From: Kryptolebias marmoratus
Taxonomy: Eukaryota > Chordata > Actinopteri > Cyprinodontiformes > Rivulidae
DNA length: 64,000 nucleotides
NCBI RefSeq assembly: GCF_001649575.2
Contig: NC_051431.1
Location: 16,650,173 to 16,714,172, forward strand
Direction: 5' to 3'
How positions within the stretch are numbered: position 1 is the first letter of the stretch; every line of letters begins with the position of its first letter. Positions 27,001 through 42,000 of this stretch are shown in pieces. Made by a program: the position numbers and the translations under genes. Under the pieces are notes generated by a model. That model was not told the origin of the DNA and ran no database searches. It saw only the letters and a list, made by a program, of their open reading frames with translations.

Positions 27001-30000
27001 GATGGGGGAGGGTTGGGTCTCTTCTTTGAGTGGGTCAGGAGGGGAGGGGGGTGATGGACTGAGCTAACAGGACACACAGAATCAGTCTTTGCCCTCAAAA
27101 CAGACCTTTGTTGACAATCCTGGGACACAGTAAACATTCAGTTTATCTCTATTCCACAATAACCCTTGCTCTCTTTCTCCGTCTTCCTCTCCCCCATCCC
27201 CCCTGTTAACTGTGCAGCTAGAGAAACAATAGTATTTACTCCACAGACCTGCAGAGGATCTCATCAGCTGCCAGCAGGAAGACGCACACAAACACACAGG
27301 CTGACACCGACACACTGTAACACTGCAGAGACGCCTGTGTGTAGAGTCTGTGCCAGGCGACCTCTGATGCATCGTGTTGATAACTGATAATTGATAAATA
27401 TGCATCTTGTTTTTAGCGTCACACCGAGCTGACATGTGGAACTGTGTTGGCAAGAGTCTGAACAAAGCTGCTGTGTATATATATATAGGAACTTGTGTCC
27501 TAGGTGTTGAGAAATGTTAGTTCCACATTGTGCTGGTCTGACATTAACTCGTGTAATTATCGCATGTAGCCCGCTCTGAGTGCAGCAGCTCGTCAAAAAC
27601 TCATATTAAATGCTCAAGGAAGAGAATTGGGAATTACTGAGGAACAGCCTGAGGGAAAACATGATCCAATGCAGGAAGAAAACGAGGGTTAGCCTATAAT
27701 AGCCTATAATATCACCTGAGGTAGTTTATAATGCTTCTGTAAAAGTTATTGTCAAGTTAGTTTTCTCAACATTAATTTATATCATGACAACAATTTGTGC
27801 CTTAACTATTAATATTTATTTCTCTGTGTTTGGGTTTATTTAACAAAATGATCCTCTTGGGGTTTATTTGACTGTGCTTGCATTTAATTGTAAGCAGCTG
27901 TGTAAGTCCATTTAGAATTTGAAATAATAATTTCCAGTAACATACAAACAAGTCGCGCTTTGTTTAAGCTAAAAATGGCATCACAAATATTGCCCATCGG
28001 TTGTAGAGCGAATCTGTGTCTCGCTCTAACAGCTGATCGGTTTTCTCCTAATAATTTTGAGTCACCAGTTAAATATTGTTTTCTTTTGGGCGTCATGGTC
28101 GAAGTAGTTAAAGTTTCACAGACAGTGCTGGCCTACGAATGGACTCAGATGGTTAGAACAGGTGTTTATTCAACATGAATATGCTGGGAGGTGTAAGAGG
28201 GATATAAAAATGTATAAAATGCGACCGCATTCATGACATCATGTATTCTAGTACAGCACAATACTGTGGTTACTGGGTTTTGTTCAGGCTTTAAAATAGA
28301 TAACCTCATTACTGAAAAGTTTATAAACCTTACTGTAGTCACTGGTTTACAGTTTCAAACAAGTAACTTTGAAAACAGATGTAAATTTCTAACGTGGCTT
28401 GTGTTTTTTCACACAGTGTTGGTATAAATAAGTACAGAAAGGGATGAAGCGGAAGTAAAAGCCTATAACTCAAGTATTTTGCATATGAGGCCATGCCAGC
28501 ACATTCACATGTGAAGACACACGCACACATTTATTCACCAACAGATGACAAAAACCACCGCGTTTGGTTGGCAAATGTAACCTTTTTTTCTCTACTGGTC
28601 GAGAGCCGGCACGATGTGCATGTAAATCATTATTCCCCTGCAGGCGACTTGTCACAGCGGGGTGATCGCAGTATGTGAGCATTGATCGGGGATTGGCTGT
28701 GGGTAAAACGAGACAAAAAACAGCCCGTGGTTCAATGAGAAAATGCAGTCCACAGTTCAGCTGCTGTAGAATATAAACTTCTGTCAGAGATGTTCTGAAT
28801 GAGAGGGTGATTTAATTTGTACCTTTCTATAGGATAGACAGACAGAATGACATGTAAACACTGTTCTGATTTATTGTATCATGCTACAGTAAGGATAAAG
28901 CTTACAAGCTTGATAGACAGCAGCAGGTTGGAGCGCTCTGCAGTGTCTGACCCCCCCTCAAATACACACACACACACACCCAGACACACTCACACACACA
29001 CTCCCCTAACAACTGAGGCCAAGTACACAAGTAAACTCCGTTGCCTAAATATTCATGCTTCCCTTTCATTTCCTTCCCGTTTTATTTTTAGCCCTAACAT
29101 TCTGTTAACTTTGTGCTCTCTCTTTTTTTTTTTTCTCCCCCCCGCTTGCTTTCCTAAACTTTTCTGTCCGTGTTCCCCTGCAGGTTTCAGAAGCACGTCC
29201 ACACGTACAGAATCCTCCCAGACGAAGAGGGATTTCTGGCGGTGCAGGTACAGAAGTGGCACACACTCTCCCTCACCGCGCTGCACCAACAGCTGGCAGG
29301 CGGAGATGCTTGTGTTGGCTCTGAGCTCGCTCTCTTAAACACACACACACACACACACACATAGCAGCCTCTTTGTGCCTCGTGCCTAACAGCTGTGAAG
29401 TCCTCTCCAACGCAGACATGCACACGACAACATGGTGCTTCAGAGCAGATGGTGTTTCTCCCTCCTGTTTGACTTTCGGGCCTGGGTTATTCAGGGAAAA
29501 GTCTTAATTTTTCTTCCTGGGGCTGATGGGAAATGTTTATCAAGCCAGCTCTTCCTGGTTTGGACTACATTTAGCTCTTTGGGCTCCTCCTGCTTACACA
29601 ACATTAAATATGGAACAATAGGGGCCACCAGAGATTTCAGAAACAAGCGCTCCTGCAGCTCAGGAGTTTGGATGTGATCGTTGTGATGGCTCTGTGTAGG
29701 AAATGACACTTCTCTGTGTTTGTCTTCCTTGCTCCCACTCTCAGACGTCTCAGGGCGTGCAGCCTAAGCGCTTTAAGACGTTACCGGAGTTGGTGTCGTT
29801 GTACCTGCAGCCCAGTCAGGGCCTGGTCACCACGCTGCTCTACGCTGTGGACAGAGAGGAGACGGCTGTCCCAGATGACCGGGACTATTCAGGTGACAAA
29901 CACGCCACCCAGCTGTCTCTACTGTTTTTTTTTTTTTTTTTTGTCAAACGTTGACTCATTTTCTGTAACCTGTAGATGGAGAGGATGAGAAGCCGCCCCT

Positions 30001-33000
30001 CCCGCCTCGCTCTGCCTCCACCTCCACTCCCCCCGGACCAGAAACACCCACAGAAAGGTACAAAGTCTGCGTTATGGATCATTTAGTCGTGTCCAGCTCA
30101 CAATCACGAAGCGGCATTAAACGCAAACGGCTGGAGAAAACGTCACCATCCACCCAGCTGCACAAACACAGCCATGTTTTAAACGCACACAGAGAGGAAG
30201 CGAGCCGCTTCACGTGATTATCATCACATTAGTCAGTAAAGGTTATTGATGACAAATAGGCCTATCAACCACTTTCTATCTGTTTGTCATGTGCTGTCAC
30301 ATTAACACTCACAACACTCGACCTTAAGCTTTCAGATTCAATTCGCGACCAATCACACACTCATTCCGATATCCCCACTTTACACATGTGTCCTCATTAA
30401 AGGTGAACCACATCCTGCTGAAAACCACAGAGCTCACAGATGAGGCTGAGAGCTGTAGTTTGTGTCAGCAGCTTGAATCTGCGTAGATTATTGAGCTTCA
30501 CCCAGTTTCTTCGCTCAGACTGTTATTTTTTCTGTACTTGAAGAAACTAGTTTGATTTTATTTGTGATAATTCTTTGGCCCTTGAGAGCTCGTCGCCGCA
30601 GTTCTCGTTTGTCGGGTTGTCGCGAAACAAAGCATGAACTCGATCATGGAAATTAGCCGTGGCGCTTGCTGCGAATGAGTCACAAAATGTTCATAAAGTA
30701 CCAGAATGAGAGGAAATTACATCAAAGAACAGAGAAGGAACAAAGTGTCACTTATCGTATTTTCCGGACTATAAAGGCGCACTTGAAAGCCTTCAATTTT
30801 CTCAAAAAACGACAGTGCATCTTATAATCCGGAGCTCCTTATATATGTAAGAAGTCGTGATGTTTTAGTACGACTTTGGTAAACTACAAAGCTGCACCGC
30901 TCGCAGCTTTAAGGCTCAGTTATAGTCGCTCTTTGTAGTTTTGACAGGGCTGTGCGCATGGTGGACCTGAGCGAGCGGTGTAGACATTTATATTTGACGC
31001 TTACGTTGGTGCAGGGATCATATAAATGCTGATACAGGAGAACCAGCTCAGCTTTATATATGACAAAAGTTCAAAAATGGACCATTCATTGACAGTGCGT
31101 CTTATAATCCAGTGCGCCCTGAAGTGCAGAAAATACGGTACTTTTTTGTCTTAAAATCAGTGGGTTTGCTGACATGTAAAAAAACCCCACATTTATTCTA
31201 CTTCAAAGCCAGAATCAGAACCATATTTAAGGTTTGAGTTGTAGTTTTTGGGGTTACACAAAATTTGTGACCTGTTTGGACCTATTTCATGTTTGTGGTA
31301 CAAACGTGTTCACGTGTCAAGATGTTTTGAAAAACAATTCAGGTGAAAAACGTATCAAAAACTTTACTTTAGATTGTCTAAAATGTTAATCTCAAAGTGA
31401 AACAACATCCCATTAAACAACCACAATGGCGTGACAGCCTTTAATGCAAATTAGGTCACAGCAAAGCAGTTCATTGGCTACAGGCTGCTGGCACTGCTGC
31501 GTCACCATTTTATTTGTCTTAGTGTCATGTGGACAAGCTGGATTTGAGGAAGTCAAAGATGGCTCAGTGTTTCCCTACAAGAAGTGTGACTTATCTGCAG
31601 ACTATGTTTTAGAAATGCCCCTGTGTGATTAGCATTGACATAAACATCATATAATAAAGTTTCCTAGAAAAACAGAGAACAGGCAAGCATATCTTTGACA
31701 GTATGACATGTAAGCAGCACACTTACTGGACTTCCGCTGGATTTGTTTTAGCGCCCCGGCAGCTAACGGCCTGAGCACCATCTCACACGAGTACCTGAAG
31801 GGCAGCTACGCGTTGGACCTTGAAGCTGTCAAACAGGGAGCTTCCTCGCTGCCTCACCTCAACAAAACACTAGTGTCTTCCTGCAAACGCCTCAACGGGT
31901 GAGCTGCACGCACCAGCACGTTGTTACAGACACCGATTTTTACAGGCACACACTGTTTTTCTCCAGACGTACGGAGCTGTGCTTTATGTGTTTAAAAGTC
32001 CCGACAGAGCTGCCAGCTTCCTCTGCTTTTGTTGTTTTCTTTAAATGTCCTCATGTTGCACATTTAAATATTGTGACAGGAAACAAACAATAGACTCATA
32101 TGTGTGTAGGAGAAATATGTTTTCTTGTAGAAGAATCGAAATGAGGAGAATTTTTAGTCTAAAGAGAAGTTGTTGAATCTGTTTTTGTTTCCAGGGAGGT
32201 GGATAAGGTCCTGTCTGGTCTGGAGATCCTGTCAAAAGTGTTTGATCAGCAGAGTGCTTTCATGGTCTCTAAGATGATCCAACAGGTACATAACTTTACT
32301 TTTTTATGTATAATCAATCATGTGTTCATGCTCTGTTATATTTAAACTATAAGGCTTCGAGTATGGCTTTCACTGCGCATCAACTAAACCATGTAGATAT
32401 TTTTGGCTTTTATTTCACTCAAAGAATTAAAACCAGTCTCATCTCCTAACAGACTTTACAATCAGTCCTTGAGATCTGTTTGAATCATACACTTCATATA
32501 TACATACTACAAATCATTATACATAACTTTTATTCTGGACTCAGAGCCCTACATGTACATGCAGCCAGTCTAAGATTTGGTTCAGATTGTTTATATTACA
32601 CAGGCATATTATTAATAATATGATATTATAAATCACAGATGGTAGGATGTATAATATGGTGCTTGAGTAACCTTTCTGTTGGAGCTGTGTTTCTTTAAGA
32701 AAACTCCTTGCAAACAATAGCTGCTCATAAGAAAAGGATACACCAACTCAGTAAGCACTTCATGCAAAAGTAAGCAAATTAAAAACAAATCGGTGTAATT
32801 GGGAGGTCATACTGGGGCTTGTTCAGGTAAGAAGAAACACTCCTACTGTAAATTAGAGATAGACCCATTTATTGGCCAGCTAATTTTATTCAGCTGATAT
32901 TGACCCTGTTTAAAAAAACATCTGCAATCAGCTCACTGTTTAGTTTTTCAGTGAGAAAGCTCTTCTTTATCATATTTTCGTGTACAAGTTCTTCTAAGGG

Positions 33001-36000
33001 GTTTTAAATACATTTATTTGGGTTAAGCAATAATTGTTATTGGCCAAATATTTGTTGAACATCGGCCATTAGCTGCTCTGATTTCTAGAAATCTGCATTC
33101 GTATCAGGCATTGAAAAACTCAGGCAACCTGTACTGTATATATACATATTACTGTTTTTATATCACCAAACTATTTAAAATCTAAGGATCTCTAAAGATA
33201 AAAGGGAGATTGTCCAAATGGCGTTTGTACCTCGCTGGTTTACACCTTGTTGTTGCTCCTGTCCTCCTGGCTTTTAAAGACGTTTTACTAACCGCCTCTG
33301 GAACAAGACTAACACATTTACAGCACAGCTTTACAAATAAGAGATGAATAAAACTTAGAAAAGTTAATAGGTTGTACTTTTTAGCTTTTGATCTGATGTT
33401 TTCAGTTTGTTTGTATGACGGCATCCCAGCTTTTAAAGCAGTTTGGGTTGCTTGTCTCTGATGTTTACACACAGAATCACAGAAGCAGATGTAACCAGGC
33501 AGCTGTTTCTAGGCCATCTGTCTGCAGGCTTCAGTATCTTTCTGGGACATCAGAACCTGATCATGCACACCTAGTTTGAACCAATAATCTAACTTCAATG
33601 TGCATTTGTACACCCGTGGTGTTGTGCTGCAGTCTTATACCAGGTTCTTTGAACCTTTTTGTTGTTATTGCAACAGTTTTAATATTTGACATGCTCTTTT
33701 TTTTGCCCCCCACAATTTGGCAGAACTTCTCAAGGCTTTAATGAAATGTTTGTGACACATTTTGGTCAAAATACAACAATAGTATTGAAGCACTCAGAGA
33801 CTCAGCTCCACTCTTATTATAACAGCTCAGACGTTTTTAGTGTGTAGAAACATTTTAATTTATTTCAGACTCTGACTTATAGTTTCATATTTGCATGAAG
33901 CTCAGTCAGATGATTGTTTGGTTTCGGGTTTGTCTTTCGTCCATCAGTCAGTGAATCAGGGTGGAGACCAGGAGCTGGAGAACTTGGTGACCAAACTGGC
34001 GATCCTCAAAGACCTGCTGTCCTCCATAGAGAAGAAGGTAAACACAAACAAACACTCAGTAGAACGTGAGCTTTAAGCCTCACATGTGATTACATCTGCT
34101 TCCTCTTCTTTCTTTCTTTTAATTTTCAAACATGCATGCAAATACATTTTTTTATTGTGAAAAAAATAAAGATTCGACCAACTTGTGTGAGATAGATAGT
34201 TTATGAGTCTTGTGTGCAGAGTCTGCAAGATTCTGCACACGAGTCGACATCTCTGATACCCTGACCTGTCAGCAGATAATAATTCTGACGAATGTAATGA
34301 TTTTATCTGTATATTCTTGTTTTGTTTCTTTCTTTGCCTCTTTCCAAACTTTTCATGTGCATCGAACCATAGGTTTGTTTACATTTTTTTTTAAATAGAA
34401 CATGAAGACACTGAAAACATTGTTTTTTATTGTATTAAATAAAAATTAAAAAGACTTTGTTGCTGTGGGTAACAATTAGTGTTTTGGTAAATTAGTGCTA
34501 CCAGAGTGGTTGAAGACTTTGTATCAGCTTCAGAACAGCTGATAAACTCTGGTTTGCATTCCCACCTGCTGTGGACCATGTGTTTTACATGTGCATTAGT
34601 TGGAACTGCAGCGGTGACACTTTGTGTATTTACACCCCTGACCTTTCTGCCGCAGCAGCAGCTACTGCCTGCACAGACTTTCAGCTCTGCAACACTTTTG
34701 TTTCTCGGCCATAAACACAAAATGAGTTGTACAACGAACCGCTGGAGTGGCAAAAGGACAAGCTGATGTCCTTTTTAATTGCTTCCTTTCTTGTACATAG
34801 TCCAGAATAAATAAACTCTAACTCAGCTTGTCCTGGTTCTGGTTTTACTTCGCTTTAGCTGCCTACAGTGCAGTAAAACTACATGTCCATACGCATGTGG
34901 TGTGATTTGCTTCACCTTCTTTGCGCCTTCTAGATAACATCGTAGGAAATGAGAAACCTTTGCAACCAGCTGCAGACACAAGTTGTAAAGGCTGAAAAAA
35001 ATGTATGCCTGATCATGTCTTTGCAGCTGTGTCTTAACTTAATTGTCCTTACAGTCCCCCACCCCCTCCCCCGGTCTTACTTTAAATTGTTTTTTTCCAT
35101 CCAACATCTCACCTTCCTTCTCTCTTTTTTCCCCCCTCCTCAGGCTCTGAAAGCTCTACAGGACATGAGTTTGTCGTCTCCGTGCTCCCTTCCTCTTTTC
35201 TCAACACGTCACAGTAAAGCCATTCCTGTGCACGCCTTCGAGGTACACGCCAACGTCCACGGCAGCCACGAGCACATACACACCTCATTTGTGGACATCT
35301 CACTACGCAGTAATGACAATCAGTGCATCTTTACTGAAACCTGTCCACCATCAGCAACAAAACCTACCTTATACTCTTAATGAGGAGTATTTTATTTACA
35401 TTCTTATGAGTTTTAAAGGTAAACGAATCCTTAAAAATGAATAAAAACGCCATAAAAATTGTACATCTTTTGTATTTATTGTTTCTTAGTAAGCAACAGG
35501 AATCATTTTTCTGATGCCTTTAATTCATGCAGGAAACCTAAGCAGCTCTTGCTTTGATTTTTTTTTGTAAAGATAATTTTTCAGTGAAAGGTGGTTTGGT
35601 GTCACAGAAGGCACACTGAACCTAGATTACAATAAAACAGGAAAGCCGCGTATTCTCTGTCTCAGGAAGTGTGTGAGCACAGCTGATGTGAGGCCAAAAG
35701 AATGCCTGCAATGCACTTCCTTTTTGTATCATCTGTGACGTCATCATGCTGTTTATTACTTTTTAACATGCTGCCATGTAGAGAATAGACTTTAATTAAT
35801 GTTTTAAAATCACGTTGGAGTTTGGAGTGAGAGTGAGTGAGGTGAAGAAAGTAAGGAGAAAACGGTAAGAGGAAAATGTCAGAGGGCGCTCATGTAGACG
35901 TAGGGAGGCGAGGCAAAGAGGGAGGAAGAGAAGTGATCTAAATATTAGCTGTCAGCCAAGTTGGCATCCTTTAGTGGTGACAGCCTTTCAGAAACTTCCT

Positions 36001-39000
36001 GATGCCCTGAAACATAAAGGTTTACACACAAACACACCCTGTGAGTATTTATCTGTTATGATTCAGTGTTCTGGAAGAATGAAAGTCTTAGTGGGTAATT
36101 ATGGGTCTTATTCTTGTAAAGACTTTAGTTCGTGACGAACAGAAATGACTTTACTGCCTTATTAAACAGGCGTGGAGAGACTCTGGACATTTTCTCTGTT
36201 AGATAAAAGTCCAATTTATTTATTTTTTACAATTATTATTATTACAAAGAGGATTTTAAATTAAGAATAGAACTTAATTTGTTTAAACTTGGAGACCCCT
36301 GGTGGTGTGAAATGACCATGGTGGACTCGTGTGCATGTTTTCCACGTCACTTGCCCAATTTCCATCAAAACAACAAAAGACCGCCCTGACGTTTCTCTTC
36401 ATGTCGCCTCCATTTCAGGAAAGAAAAGCTCTGGAAAGTATCAAAAAGTCACTTGGGCGAAATGAAACTCTACAAGCGCAGAATGAACTCTCATCCAAGT
36501 TTGAGTAAATTTGGTTTCTTTGTAGTTTTATTGCATTTAACGTAGCTGTAGATCAGTGGTGTTCCATCCTGGTCCTGGAGGGCCATTATCCTGCATGTTT
36601 TAGATGTTTCCCTGCTCTTTAGCTGGTCTTCAGGCTGTGCAAAGCAGAGACACAACTAAAACATGCAGGATAGTGGCCCTCCAGGACCAAGATTGGAATA
36701 CCGCTGCTCTGGATGGTTGCAGTGTTTTAAAATAAGCTCAGTGAAATTGATCCTTAGAAAACCCAGAGAACAAAGGAGGTGGAAGCCAAACAAAAGAGTC
36801 TCAAACCAGCCGTGCAGTTGACCGTCAGATTTGAGCTGCTCCCCTAAACCTAACAAAGGTTTTGAAGCTTTGTGTGTCTAAAAATAACACAAACGTATGC
36901 AGAACAGCGAGTCAGAGTCATCTCCCTTACTGACTGACACAAGAGACTGAAAAACATGACAATGACGACACTGGAGGACACCGTAAAATGATGCGGACAA
37001 ATATTTGCTGACGCCCGGGGCAGTTTTTACACGGTTGTTTTCTCAGCGTGTGTGTTTACTATCCTCCCCGTGTGGTTCATCCCAGGTGAAGCTTGACGTG
37101 TACCTTGCGGAGCTGACAAAGATCGGAAAGAGTCAGAAGTACACGTTATCTGTGGACGTGGAGGGAGGGAGGCTGGTGGTGATGAAGAAGGTGAAGGACA
37201 ACCAGGAGGACTGGAACACCTTCACTCATGACAAAAGTAAGAGTCGCACACAAAACACTACAAATGTTCCTGTCGAGGTGTTTCATCCCCAGTCCAATTT
37301 TTTTTTCCCCCTCTGCATACCCATCTCTAACCCCGCTGTCCCTCGTCTGTCCGTCTCTTCCAGTCCGTCAGCTGATCAAGTCTCAGCGGGTTCAGAATAA
37401 ACTGGGCATTGTGTTCGAGAAGGAGAAGGATAAGAGTCAGAGGAAAGACTTCATCTTTGCTAGTGCCAAGGCTCGTACACATATAACCACACAAAGACTT
37501 AATATAGCTAGTTCACTCTTCAAACCCATAGATGCAGCTGTCATATGGTATAGCTATTAAATGGTATAAACTACAGAAACACTAAGGTGTTTTAAACCAC
37601 CCCTCATTCTAATATATTTTGTTTCCAAGCAGCCAGACTTTCTTGTAATTTAGAAAAAATGGTCTTGATTGGTAGTTCTCCAGGTTTTCTGAAGGAAAGT
37701 GGCCAAGTGAAAGACAACAGATAAAAAAAAATGTGAGGCCAAAGAACAAACCTTCTGAACAGCAAGTTACAGTCATGTCTTTAATTACCAAAAAATTACC
37801 AAATTCCTGACACAGGTCCTGATAGACCGTCATTCCTCACTTGATTGTCTACTGTGACCCAGTGAACAACGCTGGTTTATCCCTTGAGTTTAGGAGCCTT
37901 TTTAATGCCTGAATGGTTCACTGGAAACAAACAAAATAAACATTCTTCTGAAATGGGTAAAGAGTTGGGGTGATCATGAGTGAAAAAGCAGGCAAACTCA
38001 GAAAAGAGAAACTTTAAATCTCCACGAAAAAAACACGAGAAACTCCAAAAGTCTGGAAAAAGATTAATCAAGACCAATTTAAACAACTGCAAAAAACTGA
38101 GGAGTGACTCAAGACTTCTGTATGTTTAATCAGAAATATTTTAGTCAATGTACCAAACCATGTTGAGTCACAGATGATCTCTGGATCCTTTTGCGCTCAC
38201 GGATTTGTGTGCTTGATTCAGAAGCGGGAGGCGTTTTGTCAGCTGCTGCAGCTGATGAAGAACAAACATTCCAACCAGGACGAGCCAGACATGATCTCCA
38301 TCTTCATAGGCACCTGGAACATGGGTCAGACACCCAGCTACACCCTTCAACGTGGATTAATTCCTTCATCCGCAGTGTGTGAAGTGTTTGATGAGAACAG
38401 GCAGCTTTGATTTCTTGTCTTCAGGCTCGGTTCCTTCGCCGAAGTCTGTGGCTTCGTGGGTTTTGTGTCGCGGCCTGGGGAAAACTCTGGATGAGATGAC
38501 CGTCACCATCCCTCACGACCTTTATGTGTTTGGAACCCAGGAGAACTCGGTGTGCGACAGAGAATGGGTGGAGTCGCTACGCGCCATTCTGAAAGAACAG
38601 ACAGAGCTGGACTACAAGTCGGTGAGGAAACGGGAAATAAAATGTTGTTTATGTCTTCCAAATCAGTTTAAATCGTGAAGAAGGTATAAGGGGAAACAAA
38701 TGGAGTGGATGTGTTTCAAACTGAGCTGTTTTTAATGTGGTCTGAATGCAAAAATGATGACCTCGTCGTTTTGGTTTGTTTTGTCAGATCGCAGTGCAGA
38801 CCCTGTGGAACATAAAACTAGCTGTGTTGGCGAAACCGGAACACGAGAACAGGATCAGCCACGTGGGGATGTCCAGTGTCAAGACAGGGATTGCTAACAC
38901 GTTGGGTAACAAAAACTCACAGTTGCCAGTCATTTTTGTGAAGGAAATAAGGGAACAATCAAAGCTTTTGTCTGAACTTTGGAATTCATTTTACAAGAAA

Positions 39001-42000
39001 ACCTTCTTCCGTTAGACATACACTGCTCTTTGTTCATTTTGGATGTTTATTTCGATGGTTGTCTAGGCAACAAAGGAGCAGTGGGCGTGTCGTTCATGTT
39101 CAATGGAACGTCGTTTGGCTTTGTGAATTGTCACTTGACGTCAGGGAATGAGAAGATTGCCAGGTATCACCTGCATCACACACCTCTGCAAGTCTATGCT
39201 TTAAACCTTTTAGCTTCTGAGCCACCAAATGGCATCAACGAAGGCTTGTGACCCCATCTACTGTTGGTTTAAACGTACAAACTTTTCTGATAAGGCTGTT
39301 AAACAAAGGCACAATGGCAACACAGACAGTCTTAACAACGACATTACCATGTTTTGCATTCATTTATGACTATTGCTTGTATTCTTTACAACAATTATGG
39401 TGAAAACATGCCAAGATCAATCATTTTTAAACACCACTTGACAACCAGAGATAATCTAAGAGTCACACTTGGTGTCTCCTGCTGCTCTAGAGCTGCAGTT
39501 TTCTGAATGTTAAACCTTTTGTGTTGAACTGTTTTTGTTGGATAAAACTATTTTTAGCCAACCTGTTCGAGTCATTGTACAGTAAAACTTTGTAATCATT
39601 TGGTAAAAAAAAACATGTGTTTGCCTCTTTTTAATTCAACTTTTCAGACATTTGGAAATGACTTTTGTGGCGTTCTTTCAGCATTAAACTAATGGTCTTA
39701 TTTCCAGAGCTTTAAAGTATTTGTTTCAAACCGCAGCCTTGACTCTTCTCTGTTCTTCTTGTCTTAATCTTTTCTGTCACCTAATGGACTGAAGTGGAAT
39801 AAGTTGTTTAATTATTTTGATGCAAAAAGGACATGAAAACGGTCGTTTCAAAAACATAATTTTGTAGTCCTTTAGAGACACAAAGAGGCAATAATTTGGA
39901 TCACTCTGCTGCTTAAATCAGTCCTCTTTTTGTTTTTATGTTGAGCTTCATTTAATAAAAAAAAATAAATTGATTTGGATTTCTCCTCTGTCTGCGACCC
40001 GTCCAGGAGGAACCAGAACTACCTTGATATTTTACGGCTGCTATCACTCGGAGACAAACAGCTGAATTCCTTCGACATTTCGCTGCGCTTCACACATCTG
40101 TTCTGGCTCGGAGACCTCAACTACAGGCTGGATATGGACATTCAGGTGAAGCGGAACAAGCAGTCAAAACAACGATGACGTGCCCTGAAAGCTGAATGAA
40201 ACCTCACTTTCTGACCCTGGGCTTCTTTGTTTCTGACTCTGCAGGAAATTTTAAACTACATAAACAGGAAGGAATTTGAGCCGCTGCTAAAAGTGGACCA
40301 GCTCAACCTGGAGAGGGAAAAGAATAAAGTCTTTTTACGTTTTGGTGAGTATGACTTGGCCACTCACGGTTCCTTTTTTCTTTGTGCACAAGAAGATATA
40401 AATAGCTATTATTTTATATAAACAAATCTTCAGGTCAAGATTTGTTTAAATGTAGGGAAATAATATTTAGGAACAGTAAAATCTCCTTATTACCGGGAAG
40501 TTCCTGTTCCAAAAACAAAGTTTTGGTGGTCTAACAACTGCAGCTTCGGTTATGACTCAGAGTTGCCAAAAGCACCTTCTGTGCACTGCTGCCTCTGAGT
40601 CAGTTCACCAAAACCACTGGTTTCCTGAGTTTACGATGAGAAAGAAAGAAACCAGAGAAAAAGGTTAAGCTGGGCAGTAAATGTAGAAATACGAAGCTCA
40701 ACCTTTCACATTTTCGTCACTCGGGCTTCTGAAACTTAAAGAAAACACATCATGATCTAAAATAGCTCAAATTAGGCCCCTTGTTATTTTTTTGCTTTGA
40801 ATATTCTTCGTTATTGTTTAAGTAACACAGAATTTATTATTTAGTTTTACACCCCCTTTACTGGTTATTATAAAGGATTAAAGCAACATTATTCACTGTT
40901 TCAGTCTGTGGCAGCTGATTTGCATCACATATTTGCTTTTTTAAAGCTTTAATCATAACAAGAAAAGTGGCTTTCACTGACTGCTGTGTATCACAAAGAG
41001 TGTGCTCCACCACAAACAGAAGTCAGCTGGGAAAACCAAATGTGTGTCCTGCCTTAGACACCCTGCAGAAAATCCAACTCAGGCTTGTTGTTTTCACACA
41101 GAGGAGAGAATTTTTATTAAATCTTAGAAGCTGCTAATTTGCTTGATTCAAGCATTGAGATGTGCTCATTAAAATGTATTAATCTTACACAATCTTGAAA
41201 AGTAAGGCATTAGTTTTTAGCATTTGGCAAGTCTGGATAAGGACGAATAATGAAACAGTTTTTCTGTTGTTTCCTAAATAAAATATTAAAAAAAAAAAAA
41301 ACTATAAAATGGAGTTGCTCAGACAAGTTCAGTACGTCTCACCCAGTTTTGTGAAATGGCTGCAAAGATGAGGCCCTCTTTAAGCTTCCTTTGGGTGTTC
41401 CTAAATCACCACATCTTTCATAAATGAAGCTGAAACAGAGGAGTCATGTTACCATGGAGTATAACTCTAACGCACTGATGTAGAGTGCCACGTAAAAAAT
41501 GTGTCTGATATCTTCTGGTCACACAGAGACTGCCTGTCATCACTACATTACATCCTTGAATCCCAATGCTTACCCTTTTATGCATCAGTCCTTTCTGTGA
41601 CTACCTTGTTTGGTGTCTCAGAGTTAACAGTAGCAGGTTGTCTTCAACCCCCCTCTGCTGCCTCGTTCCTTTCAATAATCACACCAAGAGAGCAGGAAGG
41701 CATCTCAGGACCTACTTGAACTTGTTTGGTTTTTTTTTTGAAAGGGGGCTGTGAGCATCATGTCAATAACAAGTTATCAGAGCTGTAAGGTTTACCAACC
41801 TGGATTGTATTCTTTAACAATAGAACAACATTTTGGGTTAAAAAAAAGACTTTAATCTAATGCTAAAGATGCTAAACTCTTTAGGAAAACAAGTAACAAA
41901 TAAACATGAACAGTGAGGTCATCATCTTGCTTGCACAGTTAATGTAACATTCATGTTCACCACTAGATGTCGATTGTTTGATAAAAATCTGACAATTTTT

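Noticed and set aside
31444..31632. 62-aa plus-strand frame with a hydrophobic stretch and several cysteines
   Set aside because: It lies inside inppl1 intron 4, lacks any family match, splice support or codon-use signal, and is short enough to occur by chance.
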